The notes beneath the pieces were generated by a model. That model saw nothing but the letters and a program-made list of their open reading frames with translations. It had not been told where the DNA came from and did not search any database. Shown here in pieces: positions 1-9,633 of a stretch of 64,000 nt of DNA. A program made the translations under genes and the position numbers. Positions within the stretch are counted from its first letter, which is position 1, and each line of letters begins with the position of its first letter. The DNA comes from Corallochytrium limacisporum (Eukaryota; Opisthokonta), in contig PDIP01000005.1 of assembly GCA_002811645.1 (NCBI GenBank), forward strand, positions 181,484 through 245,483. Reading direction: 5' to 3'.

Positions 1-347
1 CTGAGGAGATGCACGATGTGCCCACGGCTGCGGAAATGGAAGAGGAGGAACGACGGGAGAGCCGATACTATGGTGATGTGCCTCCAGGTGGATTCCCCCA
101 GGGACCAGATCACCTGCATGAGGAACAGCCCAAGAAGGACGGAGACGGTCCCATCATTTTGGGAGCCCCGCCGCCTAGCACGGACGACCGTCCTATGAGC
201 CCTCCCGTTGCCAACATGGACGGTGCACCGCAACAGCCCATTATTCTGGGGCCACCTCCGTCGGCCCCTGGAGCAAGTAGTGACGCTAACAACAGTGGTG
301 GACCGATCATTCTGGGACCTCCCCCTGGTGCGGACGAGAGCAAGTGA
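1..347 (+). CDS. 3' end of a proline-rich acidic protein (5' end outside window)
   Basis: The reading frame is open from the window edge (codons in phase from base 3) to a TGA at 345-347, so this is the C-terminal part of a longer protein. About 114 residues are visible: a Glu-rich start (EMEEEERRE) followed by a low-complexity tail with three copies of a PIILG(P/A)PP unit about 30 residues apart. The last copy sits just before the C-terminus. No fold is predicted and I do not recognise the family. Repeated proline motifs of this sort often bind WW, SH3 or GYF domains, but that is inference. It converges with the PP2C gene, with 230 bp between the stops. Confidence 0.7.
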   Translation, partial: EEMHDVPTAAEMEEEERRESRYYGDVPPGGFPQGPDHLHEEQPKKDGDGPIILGAPPPSTDDRPMSPPVANMDGAPQQPIILGPPPSAPGASSDANNSGGPIILGPPPGADESK

Positions 348-577
348 AAGAGAGGTGAGGATGATGAGGTTTATTTCCATTAGTGATCATCCGACACTGA
401 TGTTACAACAGATAGTCTCATTTCTCGATCTATCGTAGTTTCCATTTTGTACATTAGAACAGGATACAACACCAGACGGTTTACTATCACATAAACTAAA
501 CAAAGAACGCGAAAAGAAAAGAGGAGCTGTGTTTCTATTGAAATAAACTTGTTTTACTTTCGCATGCGAATGGAACA

Positions 578-2035
578 TCATGTGCTCTGCTGGACAATCT
601 CGACAATGACCACCGTCACATTGTCCATGCTACCGGCCTCCAACGCTGTGTTGACCAAGGCTTCCGCTGCACCTTTCAATGATGCATTGCGCTTGCGGTG
701 GTCCCCAACAAACTCGCAAACTTCCTCATACTTCATTACATCCCACAGACCATCACAGGCAAGGATGATGAACTCGTCACCATCTTCAAGGTCCACACAG
801 CGAATGTCCGGCGTGCCAATGACAAATTGCTTCATACCTGCATCACCAATGCTCCTAGCCACGCTCAGCACACCATTCACCCGCCAAGTACCGTACCAAA
901 CCACCACACCTCCGGCGGCTTCAATCCGAGCCTTCTCGTCCTCCCGTTCTGGTTTGTGTGCCTGCATAAGGACCTTAGGTTGACCATTGCGACACAACAC
1001 CGCCTGTGAGTCACCGAGCCAGGCACAATAGAGTTTCTTTTCTGTGACAGTGACAGTCACGCAGGTGCTGCCGCACTTGAGATTGTCCCGGAGGCTCCGA
1101 TTGATAAACGATTTGTCGGTGGCCAAAAATGAGTTGTGGAGTGCTTCTCGTATTTTTTCTTCGTTGTCAATCTCCGAGTCAGCGAGTGCACTGACATGAC
1201 GAGCAAGAATCCAAGGAAAATGGCTCCGTGAGAACTCGGCCGCTTCCAGGCCGCCGTGTCCGTCAAAGACTCCGAAGAGTGCCACATTCGATGGTGCATT
1301 TGGGCACAACTGTTGGAGTGAGGGCAAGGCCACATGACTGTCTTCCATGGTTGGTCTACGACCCTTCTCGCTGTGGTGACTAATAGCGAACCTTTTGGCA
1401 AAGGCAGGCACCTCAGTACCATTCAGTCCTTGCAAGCCTCCGTCTGGATCAGTTGTCTTCAGACGTTCGTCCATAGCATTCATTACCGTAGTGGTGATTG
1501 TATGACCATCTACGACTTCTTCCTGTTCATCTTCCCCCTTTTCTACGGTTTCTGCATGCTCAAAAGCACGGGGATCGCTATTCTGCCTACGTACCATCCG
1601 TGTTGACCCATCCCCGAACCCATTGGCCAACACACTTGCAGTGACCTCATTAGCCAATAGCAGTCTGTCTGTGTCCCGTTCTGGGTTGTTTGTCAACTGT
1701 TCCAGGTACCGATATGCCAGTCCATACACTTCCGCCTCGAGTTCATCGAATCCAACGGTTGCAGGTACGTACGGTGGTGGAGTTCTAATCTTCAAATCGT
1801 CCACGTTCATTCCCTGGGCCCCCAGATCACCCTGGCTCATGGAAGTGGCGCTGAAACGGTGCATGTTCAATTTCTTACCGCGTAGAGTATTACTGCGAGG
1901 CCTACGATTCCTGCGCATTGGACCGCTCCCAGAACCGGCTGCTTCCTGGGCAGCCGGGGACTCGGGAACTGATAACGAGTCTGTGTTGGCGGCTATTGCT
2001 GAGCTATCGCCAAGGGCATTTTCAAGTCCCTCCAT
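578..2035 (-). CDS. PP2C-family Ser/Thr protein phosphatase (PPM1F/POPX-like)
   Basis: This 485-residue protein has a low-complexity, Arg/Ser-rich N-terminal extension (about 1-210) and a PP2C catalytic domain (about 216-483). It should remove phosphate from Ser/Thr in a Mn/Mg-dependent way. Diagnostic PPM motifs occur in order: RRPTMED (226-232), VFDGHGG (256-262) with the metal-binding Asp, WLGDSQAV, ARSIGD, ACDGLWDV and DNVTV near the end. The stretch ARIEAAGGVVVWYGTWRVNG is closest in my memory to animal PPM1E/F (POPX), which act on p21-activated kinases. The substrate here is inference. The N-terminal basic Ser-rich segment (MRRNRRPRSNTLRGKK) looks like a phosphorylation or localisation region. 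The whole gene is one exon. The ATG at 2035 is the first in frame. Confidence 0.93.
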   Translation of the reverse strand: MEGLENALGDSSAIAANTDSLSVPESPAAQEAAGSGSGPMRRNRRPRSNTLRGKKLNMHRFSATSMSQGDLGAQGMNVDDLKIRTPPPYVPATVGFDELEAEVYGLAYRYLEQLTNNPERDTDRLLLANEVTASVLANGFGDGSTRMVRRQNSDPRAFEHAETVEKGEDEQEEVVDGHTITTTVMNAMDERLKTTDPDGGLQGLNGTEVPAFAKRFAISHHSEKGRRPTMEDSHVALPSLQQLCPNAPSNVALFGVFDGHGGLEAAEFSRSHFPWILARHVSALADSEIDNEEKIREALHNSFLATDKSFINRSLRDNLKCGSTCVTVTVTEKKLYCAWLGDSQAVLCRNGQPKVLMQAHKPEREDEKARIEAAGGVVVWYGTWRVNGVLSVARSIGDAGMKQFVIGTPDIRCVDLEDGDEFIILACDGLWDVMKYEEVCEFVGDHRKRNASLKGAAEALVNTALEAGSMDNVTVVIVEIVQQST

Positions 2036-2448
2036 TGTGTTAAATTCGACCTTTAGATCAGAATACTATGAAACGTGGAACACAACCGGAAACTCATCGA
2101 ATGCTCATTGTGAACTTTTCTCTAGTGCATGTATAAATTTCTACCGCCCTGGGATTAAAACTGAACAAGAAAGTCTACCAGTGAACTTGGAAGTGACCTC
2201 TTCAATCCTTGGTCTGCTGACACATGCCAGTTGGAAATACGTGGTGGGTATCAACAGACGACAGTCTCGTTTGATATTCTTTTGTTGCTTTATCTAGAAA
2301 TTGTTCCGAAACCCCACTTCCGTTACCATCTCTTCCGTATTCGCTGTTTGTCCTCTGCCCATTCCTTTCAATCACCGACAATATTAGCAATCGTTTCCGT
2401 ATTCTCTTTCCTTTTGCGTAGCCGACGAAAGTCACCGGAAACTGTCCT

Positions 2449-2462
2449 CCCCCCCCCCCCCC
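2449..2462. repeat. C14 homopolymer
   Basis: Fourteen consecutive C in the PP2C/uS2 spacer. Confidence 0.85.
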
Positions 2463-3020
2463 AACACAGCACAACGAGCACACAGGGCTAATTTACTTTC
2501 TACTTCCCTCTCTGCTGCCCGTCCTCGGCACCGCGTTCGGCGTATGAGCGCTGTAAAAAAACTACAGAAGAGGAAAACATGGGACGGCGTTGCGGCTGGG
2601 TCCTGGAAATCGAAGAATTCGATCTTCGAACAAATGCCAAAGCAGCAGCAAAAACTGTTACTTACAGACTATGTGTGCCAAACGACAGGAGTCTGCGCGG
2701 GCTGAGCGCGGCTCAATGCCGGAGGACACCAGCCATAAGAGAATTGACAGAAACCGTCCCGACGCCCCCAGTCATCCCAAAACACAGAAGCAGACACGGT
2801 GGTCGCCCCGGTCCAAACAGTAAGGGACCAGCAGGCACCCCTGGGCAACCAGGCTACAGCAATCACAAGCAGAGAAGCAGGCTGGTAAAGCACAGCCCCA
2901 GCAAACCCACAAAGGGCACACAGAGAACAAGGGACGATTGTAGCGGTGAACCACAGACTCTCTGGTGCATACTAAAACTATGGCAGTTCATAGAAGAGGC
3001 GCCAGGAAATAGGGGGCCGA

Positions 3021-3047
3021 CCAATCCTTTCCCTCTGTGGCGATTGG
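3021..3047. promoter_or_regulatory. Inverted pair of CCAAT boxes
   Basis: GACCAATCC at about 3019 and GATTGGTTGG at about 3042 face each other in the PP2C/uS2 divergent promoter. Confidence 0.45.
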
Positions 3048-3769
3048 TTGGAAACCGCGCAGCTTGCCTCCGCCCGTTTCCCCTGGCTTCTTTGTCGTCT
3101 TGCTGGATACTCCAGGGGTCAGCAGAAACTAGAGCCCGGAAGTTTTCTTAACACCAATAGTAAACGTTCTTCGACTCATGCTCTGTTTACTCTTTTTTTT
3201 ACCCCTCCCTTTTCTCTTGCCTTCGCCAACCACGCGCAAACGTTCCCGTCCACAAGTCTTTCTCTCAGGTGCCCAAGTTAGACTAATTTGATATACGTAG
3301 AGTGGCATTTTTGAACTTCCGGTCCGCCGTGGCTACTACCAAGTCTCCAATAGTCTCCACCTGCACAGGAAACTAGTTCCCCTTCTCCTCGTTGGGGGGT
3401 CACATGTGGAACCGTACAACAATCCCAGCGGTGTATAAGGAAAGACTGGGAGGAAGGCTGGGCAGCACCAGTGTGACACAAACACACGAACAGAAGGGCA
3501 CGTCATTACGTACTGTGAATTGACCAAACCTGCTCCTTCTTTGCTGTCATGTTTTCCTACAGGTGAGTATTTCGTTACAGTATGGTATGAAAATAGTAAG
3601 ATTTAAACGTCTTTGGGACTTTGTAAGCCCTCGCATAGATCTTATGTAGGATTCAGGGAACAGCACTTCAACTGAGCTTTCATTGAAGAACCATTGCATA
3701 AACTTTTACAAGATACTAGAGCCAGTTGATCTTTATGTAAGAGTTACAAAGGAACCTTAGAAAGCAGAA

Positions 3770-4636
3770 ATGCTCGTACGGATAGCATCTCGGGTCCGCC
3801 TTCTGGGACCCACTACGGTCCGGGCAACCACGTTCCGAACCCTTGCTGCAAAGGCTGGGTCTGCGGCGAAGGGTGGCGACAGGGAAACCCGGCCTCAAGA
3901 AGGATCCATTGTTGCACAACCTCCTCCCGGCGTGATGTCCAAGCTGTATGAGCCGACTCTGTTTGGAGTCCCAAACAATTTCACAATGCGTACACTTTTG
4001 AAGGCAGGAGTACAATACGGACATAGGAAAGGCACGCGGTGTGTGGAGGCCAAGGGTTATGTCGCCGGTGTGCGTGAAGGCATCTACCAAATTGATCTCG
4101 AACAGACCATTGTGCATTTGCGTCGGGCCTTGACGGTGGTACGTGAGGTTGCGTATGGAGGTGGCATTGTGCTTTTCGTCGGCACCCGCCCGAATACAGA
4201 AAAGATCATAATGGATGCAGCCATGTCTGCTGGAGAGTACCATATCACACGGAAGTGGGTTCCTGGTACACTGACCAACATTAAGCAGACAATGGAAACG
4301 ACTGTCATGCCGGATGTAATCATCTTTCTGTCTCTTCCCCGGACACAGACTGCCGTTGCAGAAGCGAAGCTCGCGAGGGTGCCGAGCATTGGCATTGTGG
4401 ACAGTGATTGCAACCCGGACGATGTCACCTACCCAATTCCTGGCAATGATGACTCACCCGTGGCAATTCAGCTTTACTGTAACCTGTTTGTGGCTGCCAT
4501 TCGGGAAGGTAAGATGAAACGAAAGCTTGGCATCAGCTCCACAATGAACATGCTACCAAATGCTCAAGATGGTTCTGGACAGGGACAGCAGAGCAATAGA
4601 AAACGCTCCCTCCGTGGCATTGACAAGGGAAACTAG
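3770..4636 (+). CDS. MRPS2: Mitochondrial small-subunit ribosomal protein uS2m
   Basis: This 288-residue protein belongs to the bacterial-type S2 family and would sit in the mitochondrial small ribosomal subunit. The first ~35 residues (MLVRIASRVRLLGPTTVRAT...) are rich in Arg/Ala/Thr and free of acidic residues, as in a mitochondrial presequence. The S2 core follows: LLKAGVQYGHRKG, the IDLEQTIVHLRRAL helix, LFVGTRPN, YHITRKWVPGTLTN and PDVIIFLSLPRTQTAVAEA, ending with GIVDSDCNPDDVTYPIPGNDDS, where the DSDC/T..P..YPIPGNDDS pattern is the family hallmark. The basic C-terminal tail is specific to this protein. Single exon. It converges with the small unknown gene at 4775-5213. Confidence 0.94.
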   Translation: MLVRIASRVRLLGPTTVRATTFRTLAAKAGSAAKGGDRETRPQEGSIVAQPPPGVMSKLYEPTLFGVPNNFTMRTLLKAGVQYGHRKGTRCVEAKGYVAGVREGIYQIDLEQTIVHLRRALTVVREVAYGGGIVLFVGTRPNTEKIIMDAAMSAGEYHITRKWVPGTLTNIKQTMETTVMPDVIIFLSLPRTQTAVAEAKLARVPSIGIVDSDCNPDDVTYPIPGNDDSPVAIQLYCNLFVAAIREGKMKRKLGISSTMNMLPNAQDGSGQGQQSNRKRSLRGIDKGN

Positions 4637-4774
4637 AAATAGGAGACTCTATTTAATTGAGTGTGAATAGCACATCTCGACAGCATAATGAAGCAATATA
4701 GTACCATATAGTATCATAGTCAAAATGCATGCAAGAACGTAAACAGAAACTGCGGGTGCAGCAATCTAATGTTT

Positions 4775-5213
4775 CTATTCATGTTTCTTGTTCTTTGTCA
4801 GGATTTGGGACCAGTTTGTCACGGTAGAACCATGGGCAACCGCTTTGACAGGAGCCCTCGTGTGTCTACTCAACTTTGCACGGTCTGATGCCGTAGAGGC
4901 TCGGTGTCCTTTACTCGACAGTTTGGCAGAAGTGATGCGCAGGGCAATGTCAAGCCCAATGAAATTCTTGCGGTCCTGCTTGTCGGTGGGGGGAATGGGT
5001 TTTGCGTGGACCCAGTCAGTGAGGGAAATGGGAGGGATAATGTAACTGTTAATCAAAGAAGAATCATTGACTGGGAGTCTATTTATGTCGCCCATGTGGT
5101 TCTGTCGCTTGGGGCGAGTAGGTACCCTAGGAAAAGGGTACTGGTCCCCTATGCCGAATGGAATGAGAAATCGCTTCCCCGCGAGTAAAACCAGAGCAGA
5201 GTTCAACTTACAT
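4775..5213 (-). CDS. Small conserved-looking protein of unknown function; intron appears to split the start codon
   Basis: A leftward reading frame ends at the TAG at 4775-4777. Its coding character begins near 5126, while the frame upstream of that is junk with no ATG before 5308. The minus strand carries a donor AT|GTAAGT (intron from 5211) and a polypyrimidine acceptor CCTTTTCCTAG (to 5127). Removing these 85 bases joins A5213-T5212 to G5126, making an ATG in frame with VPTRPKRQNHMGDINRLPV and a protein of 117 residues. Without splicing, translation could start at the internal ATG at 5095 (106 residues). The product is basic, hydrophilic and rich in Ser/Lys; it ends TKNKKHE. I do not recognise it. 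Its neat fit between a convergent neighbour (138 bp from uS2) and a divergent one (390 bp from the RRM gene) supports a real gene. Confidence 0.5.
5127..5211 (-). other. Candidate 85-nt intron interrupting an ATG
   Basis: The donor GTAAGT matches the consensus perfectly, and the acceptor CCTTTTCCTAG has a good pyrimidine tract. Splicing after AT and before G creates the only upstream in-frame start codon for the downstream frame. This is inferred from sequence alone. Confidence 0.5.
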
Positions 5214-5604
5214 AACACGATAGAGGGCACCTGGTGTGGGGCCTGTCGTGTACACACACATATGCGTATCCGCATTCCTCTCGTTCTCTCCCGCAAGACA
5301 CCCGCCACACGCTATGCGCTCCAGTTCTACATTTCATGCACCCACCCGTCCGTTGGTCATTCATGAGACACACGCGTGCCCAGAGGCACCTGCCTTTGTT
5401 ACCAATTCTTTCTGTGGGTGTCAGTGTGTTCTGCAAACGACTGTCAAATCGTTCACTTTACACTGCATGTCTGAATCCCCGAACGGGCTACTTCAAGCCA
5501 CGTTGCAATCCGGTTGACTTAGACAGCCGGCCGGCCGCGCACCTAGAACTCATATTTCTTGATAGGGAAGCGGAAACTCCTATGCGCAACACACAATACA
5601 CAAA
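5214..5604. promoter_or_regulatory. Short divergent promoter between unknown gene and NIFK-like gene
   Basis: A 390-bp spacer between two diverging starts. It contains alternating purine-pyrimidine CACACACATATGCG near 5254 and a CCGGCCGGCCG palindrome near 5528. I see no TATA box and no clear known site. Confidence 0.4.
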
Positions 5605-6318
5605 ATGAAAAAACTGGATCAGCTCATGACTGCCCACGAGTCTGACTCAGACTCTGAGACCGGCGATATTGCCAACGGAAGTGATGGCTTTGCTGACAAC
5701 GCCGGTACCATTTCGCTGGACAAGGCCGCTGAGAATAAGATCAAAACTGCTTTGCAGTCCGGAAGACATGCCACTGAGGATGACGATGAGCGTGGTGTGC
5801 TGTACATTGGACATCTTCCATTCGGTTTCTATGAGAAGCAGCTCCGGGAATATCTCAGTCAGTTTGGTGAAGTGACTCGCGTGCGGGTAAGCCGGAGCAA
5901 GAAGACCGGTAGAGCGAAAGGCTATGCCTTTGTTGAATTCAAGTACAAAGAAGTAGCAGAGGTGGTGCAGGAAACCATGGATAAGTATCTGATGTTCGGA
6001 AGAATGCTGGATTGCAAATTGATGGCCGAAGATGACATTCACCCCGCACTTTTTAAGGGTGCAAATTCAAAATTCCGTCGAATCAACTGGACAGAAATGG
6101 CAAAACGTACTCATAACAGAGAGCGGTCAAAATCTGATGAAAAGCGCAGATCTTCTCGGATAGCCTCACGATCTTCCAAGCGGCAAGCAAAATTAGCTGC
6201 TCTTGGCCTCGATGTGGACCCACCAATTAGTGGCAGGTCCCAGCTGTCTCAGAAAGCCGAGAAGCTGGCGAAAGGCAAAGCAAGAAAGTCTAAGTCGAAG
6301 AAGAACGTGAAGGCATAA
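5605..6318 (+). CDS. Nucleolar RRM protein, NIFK/Nop15 type (60S ribosome biogenesis)
   Basis: This 237-residue protein has an acidic Ser/Asp-rich N-terminus (about 1-60), one RNA-recognition motif (about 65-145) and a long Lys/Arg/Ser-rich tail ending KARKSKSKKNVKA, typical of nucleolar proteins. RNP2 reads VLYIGHL and RNP1 reads GYAFVEF. The surrounding stretch GHLPFGFYEKQLREYLSQFG with VSRSKKTGRAKGYAFVEF is the signature of the NIFK (MKI67IP)/yeast Nop15 subfamily. These bind the ITS2/27S pre-rRNA during large-subunit assembly. The FHA-binding repeats of vertebrate NIFK are not seen. The ATG at 5605 is the first in frame. Single exon. Confidence 0.88.
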   Translation: MKKLDQLMTAHESDSDSETGDIANGSDGFADNAGTISLDKAAENKIKTALQSGRHATEDDDERGVLYIGHLPFGFYEKQLREYLSQFGEVTRVRVSRSKKTGRAKGYAFVEFKYKEVAEVVQETMDKYLMFGRMLDCKLMAEDDIHPALFKGANSKFRRINWTEMAKRTHNRERSKSDEKRRSSRIASRSSKRQAKLAALGLDVDPPISGRSQLSQKAEKLAKGKARKSKSKKNVKA

Positions 6319-6547
6319 ATAGACCAATCCAACGTGTCCCAATAAAAATATTTGAAATTTCGCATGGTCAAATTGTAGCATATGATTTAGAATTGAATTT
6401 CAACATACAGTATCGACATAATTGAATTCGACCGGAACACGTGCCTAAGATTGAATTGATGGGTACCTGTAGTTAGATCGCGACCGCTATATTCTGCTGA
6501 GCTGATTCAATACTACCATTAATCACATTCGAAGACTTCTATTTGAA

Positions 6548-8005
6548 TTACATTCCGAACATTCCGAATTGGTTGGCATATGCCATTGGCTTGATATCAG
6601 GATGAGGTACAGCTTCAAATTGGGTGAATTCAGGCTCACACTCAGGTCCCAATGTGATAATGGCGCCCTTGTTACCCATCTGATCACAATAATTGGGAGC
6701 AGAAAAGATAGTTATGCACTTGCCATCATGTGCAACTTCATACCCCTCATCCTTGACTTCGTGGCTGCGCACAAGATACTTCAAGCCATTATCTTCCAAG
6801 AATTTTGCGGTAACGTCGGGTCCAAATTGTAATCCAATACCTCTCTTGGAAGCACCACGACCGGGTGCGTCCTGTGGGTCGGCCCATAAAAGATCTGACA
6901 TAAGACCGCCCTCGGGGGGTTCTCTGTTGCGGTCAATCTTACGAATGTCGTCCAAGGTGACATCGTCTTCACTGGAGAGGCCACCGTGCACAACCAGAAC
7001 CTTGCCGTCGATACAGTAGGCGAGAGGCATCAACCTGAAGACCTCATGGAACACTTCTGCCATTTTCTGGTTGAACTTGGCCTTGACTTCTCCGTCAAAT
7101 CCGTACATCTTGTTCATATTCTCAGACTCGTGGTTGCCACGTGTGAGATGGAAGTTGTCCGGGTAGAGCAGCTTGAAGGCCAGCAGTGTGAAGATGACTT
7201 CCACGCTAAATGAACCGCGGTCCACGAAGTCTCCATTGAACAGATAAGCGTTCTCTTCCGTTGGCAGTCCCTTAATGGAAAATATGTTCATAAGATCGTA
7301 AAACTGGCCGTGTGTGTCACCGCAGATGTTGAACTGTACACCTTCCTTCTTGGGAACATCCACAAGTGAGGGCAACGCCTTGAAGTGATCTCTCGCCATG
7401 GTTAGCAGCATGTAAGCGTACCGTCTGGCAATGAGCTTTTGGTTCTTGAACCGCTCAATCATATCTGCGACAAACTCCTTGTTGACCACTTCTTCACCTT
7501 CTGGGAACTTGTATCCGTCATATTCAGTAGGTAGAGCAATACTTTGCCATTCAATGTCATCGAAAGCACTCTTCATAACAATGTCAACTGCGATGGCTTT
7601 GGCAAATGCTTGTTCTTTAACAATCTTCTCGCATGCTTTCAACTTTAACTGGGCATCCCGATCCGCTGGAGCCACCTTGACCACCATCTTGAAATCCTTG
7701 AGGCTCTCCTTGAACTTACAGAGCGCCATATTGGCAGTTGCCCGGCGGTAGTATGCTTTCACAAAGCTGGAGTCGATCTCAATGGCCTTTGAAGCGTCCT
7801 CTAGAGCGGCACCATAGAACTCTTCTTTAATGTAGGCAAAGGCTCGGTTGGCGTAGTACGCTGGCACATTGGGATTCGTTTCGATGGCTTCACCGTAGAG
7901 CCTAATGGCCTCGTCAAAATGCTTTGCCTTGAAGGCATCATTTCCCTGTGCCTTCAATTCTTCGGCCTTTGCAGCCACGTCTGGGGACACCTCAGCTGCT
8001 GCCAT
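6548..8005 (-). CDS. PPP5C: Serine/threonine protein phosphatase 5 (TPR + PPP)
   Basis: At 485 residues it is close to human PP5 (499). Three TPR repeats occupy about 13-114 (GNDAFKAKHFDEAIRLYGEA, AYYANRAFAYIK, AYYRRATANMALCKFKESLKD) and would bind the C-terminal MEEVD of HSP90. A linker leads to the PPP catalytic domain with GDTHGQ (229-234), GDFVDRG (258-264), RGNHES (289-294), VVHGGL and SAPNYCDQMGNKGA. Together these supply the metal ligands and catalytic His. The C-terminal helix (ANQFGMFGM) matches the autoinhibitory tail of PP5. Role by family: dephosphorylation of HSP90 clients and stress kinases. Single exon. It converges with the NIFK-like gene. Confidence 0.96.
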   Translation of the reverse strand: MAAAEVSPDVAAKAEELKAQGNDAFKAKHFDEAIRLYGEAIETNPNVPAYYANRAFAYIKEEFYGAALEDASKAIEIDSSFVKAYYRRATANMALCKFKESLKDFKMVVKVAPADRDAQLKLKACEKIVKEQAFAKAIAVDIVMKSAFDDIEWQSIALPTEYDGYKFPEGEEVVNKEFVADMIERFKNQKLIARRYAYMLLTMARDHFKALPSLVDVPKKEGVQFNICGDTHGQFYDLMNIFSIKGLPTEENAYLFNGDFVDRGSFSVEVIFTLLAFKLLYPDNFHLTRGNHESENMNKMYGFDGEVKAKFNQKMAEVFHEVFRLMPLAYCIDGKVLVVHGGLSSEDDVTLDDIRKIDRNREPPEGGLMSDLLWADPQDAPGRGASKRGIGLQFGPDVTAKFLEDNGLKYLVRSHEVKDEGYEVAHDGKCITIFSAPNYCDQMGNKGAIITLGPECEPEFTQFEAVPHPDIKPMAYANQFGMFGM

Positions 8006-8867
8006 AGTTGGCTCTTCCTCTACGGCACACGTCGATTAAGAATAGTATGTGTTAAGGGATAAACAATTCAACAAATCTGTATTGAAATATCACTTTTGTA
8101 GCTCATGAAAGTACCTTGTCTCTTCGTGTCAATGACAGGCAAAGATTGCGTGGGCCCCCAGTTGCCGGCATTGAGGAGTCGCGGCGATGACCATGGTTTC
8201 GAGCCACCGGTCAGCACTACAGCCATAGGGAATGCCGTCCCACTGCTCTACGCATGGATATGGTGACGGAGAAGAAAAATAGAAGTCATCATCACAAAGC
8301 ATTGGTAGTTAACTGAGTTTCCTGTATATTCACAAACAGCGAGTCATATGCCATGGTGGCAGTCCTGTTTTATACAACCGCTGTCGCAATGTATGTTTCA
8401 GAGCTCGAGTGTTTCGCATAGTAAACTCCACAACTGGTCGCCTCACTATAGTCATAGCGCCAGTTTCTCTAGTATATTCTTGCTCCTACCTTTGTATATT
8501 CGCCTGGACTGACCTGAGTAAATACAAGACCCCCTTCCCTCTGGTGGGGGGTGTCCATGTGAGTATTGGAGACAGGTGGAAATTCCAAGTAGCAGCAGCC
8601 CACAATCGAAATCAATGATATTCGAGGTTAACTTGGACACCGGCTGAATTGCATTGTGGTGACCAGGTGTGACCCACGAAAAAGCAGGTGTGCCGGAAAC
8701 ATATAAGGGCAGCACCCCAATCGGAAATGAGTGTTGTTGCATTTAAGTTGAGATTCTTGAAGCTTCGCTGAGTTGTCGATACGGTATTGAGTCACCCTGA
8801 ACACATTTTCAATCAATCCTGAACCTCAAGACACGAAATAAAGAAATGATTCCAGAATAGAGCTGCA
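8006..8867. promoter_or_regulatory. Divergent intergenic region, PP5 / RRP46
   Basis: An 862-bp spacer between diverging genes, AT-rich near both starts. On the minus strand a possible leader intron for PP5 (AAG|GTACTT near 8113 to GCCGTAG near 8022) has a weak donor. No repeat or RNA gene was seen. Confidence 0.35.
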
Positions 8868-9545
8868 ATGACCAGCTTACGGGCAATGGCCGTACAACAG
8901 GGGTTCCTTACCACGGCTCCAGATGGTAGTACTCGTTTGCGGACGGGACAGACGGAATGCATCGCAGCAGTTCGTGGGCCATACGAACCCATACCTAGTC
9001 AGAGACGACCGGACAAGGCCACGCTTAACGTATACATTACACCAACTGTCGGACAAGGTAATACTCTCTATAAAAGATATGAGGAATTTGTGGCAGCGGG
9101 TTTGGAATGGGCCCTGAAGACGACTGAGTTTCCACGAGCAGCCATTGATATCGAGCTTATCACTGTTAACGATGACGGCGGCTTTCCTTCCTGTGCACTG
9201 AATGCTTGTGTTCTTGCGTGCATGGATGCTGGAATTCCTATGAAAGAGACACTAACGGCGTGCTCTATAGCAATCCCGGCCAGTAAAGACGTTGCTGGGG
9301 TGGTGGTTGATCCAAGCAAAGGAGATTTGAAGCAAAGCAACAAGCTCGCATTGGTGGTACATTTTGTTTGCAATCGCTCCAACGTGCTGCACACCCTGGC
9401 GGAGGCTACTGTGGAAGGCGAAAGGGTCAAGGACTGGGGCATTATTGATGAAGTGGAAAGTATAGCCCTAAAGGCTTCTGTAGCACAGAGGTCGTTTATG
9501 CGCTTAGCACAGCAGCGGCGATACGCCAAAGAAATATCGAGCTGA
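8868..9545 (+). CDS. EXOSC5: Exosome subunit RRP46 (RNase PH-like ring protein)
   Basis: This 225-residue RNase PH-fold protein would be a ring subunit of the RNA exosome (3' RNA processing and decay in nucleus and cytoplasm). The N-terminus LRAMAVQQGFLTTAPDGSTRLRTGQT corresponds to the first beta hairpins of the Rrp46/Rrp41 branch. It is followed by CIAAVRGPYEP, KATLNVYITPTVG, FPRAAIDIELITVNDDGG, LNACVLACMDAGIPM and VVDPSKGD. The DAGIPM motif and short C-terminus favour RRP46 over RRP41, RRP42 or MTR3. Catalytic residues of bacterial RNase PH are not conserved, as expected for the eukaryotic ring. Single exon. It converges with flotillin (about 90 bp). Confidence 0.85.
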   Translation: MTSLRAMAVQQGFLTTAPDGSTRLRTGQTECIAAVRGPYEPIPSQRRPDKATLNVYITPTVGQGNTLYKRYEEFVAAGLEWALKTTEFPRAAIDIELITVNDDGGFPSCALNACVLACMDAGIPMKETLTACSIAIPASKDVAGVVVDPSKGDLKQSNKLALVVHFVCNRSNVLHTLAEATVEGERVKDWGIIDEVESIALKASVAQRSFMRLAQQRRYAKEISS

Positions 9546-9633
9546 GTTGAATAGAGTACACATGGACACAAATAGTAACAATGAATGATGCAATTTTGTA
9601 TTCTCGCCACATCGACAATGTCGGCGAATGAAT

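Larger units (their letters stand above)
2036..3769. promoter_or_regulatory. Divergent intergenic region, PP2C / mitochondrial uS2
   Basis: A 1.7 kb gap between two diverging genes. It holds a run of 14 C (2449-2462), and an inverted pair of CCAAT boxes at 3021-3025 (CCAAT) and 3043-3047 (ATTGG), 17 bases apart. A consensus donor AG|GTGAGT at 3561-3568 sits about 200 bases before the uS2 start, so the uS2 leader may contain an intron. I could not choose its acceptor (the CTTAG just before the start is possible). A 190-codon frame at 2579-3151 has no recognisable protein character and I do not call it a gene. Confidence 0.5.

Noticed and set aside
2579-3151. 190-codon plus-strand frame between PP2C and uS2
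   Set aside because: No domain, atypical composition, and it covers the CCAAT pair; a chance frame.
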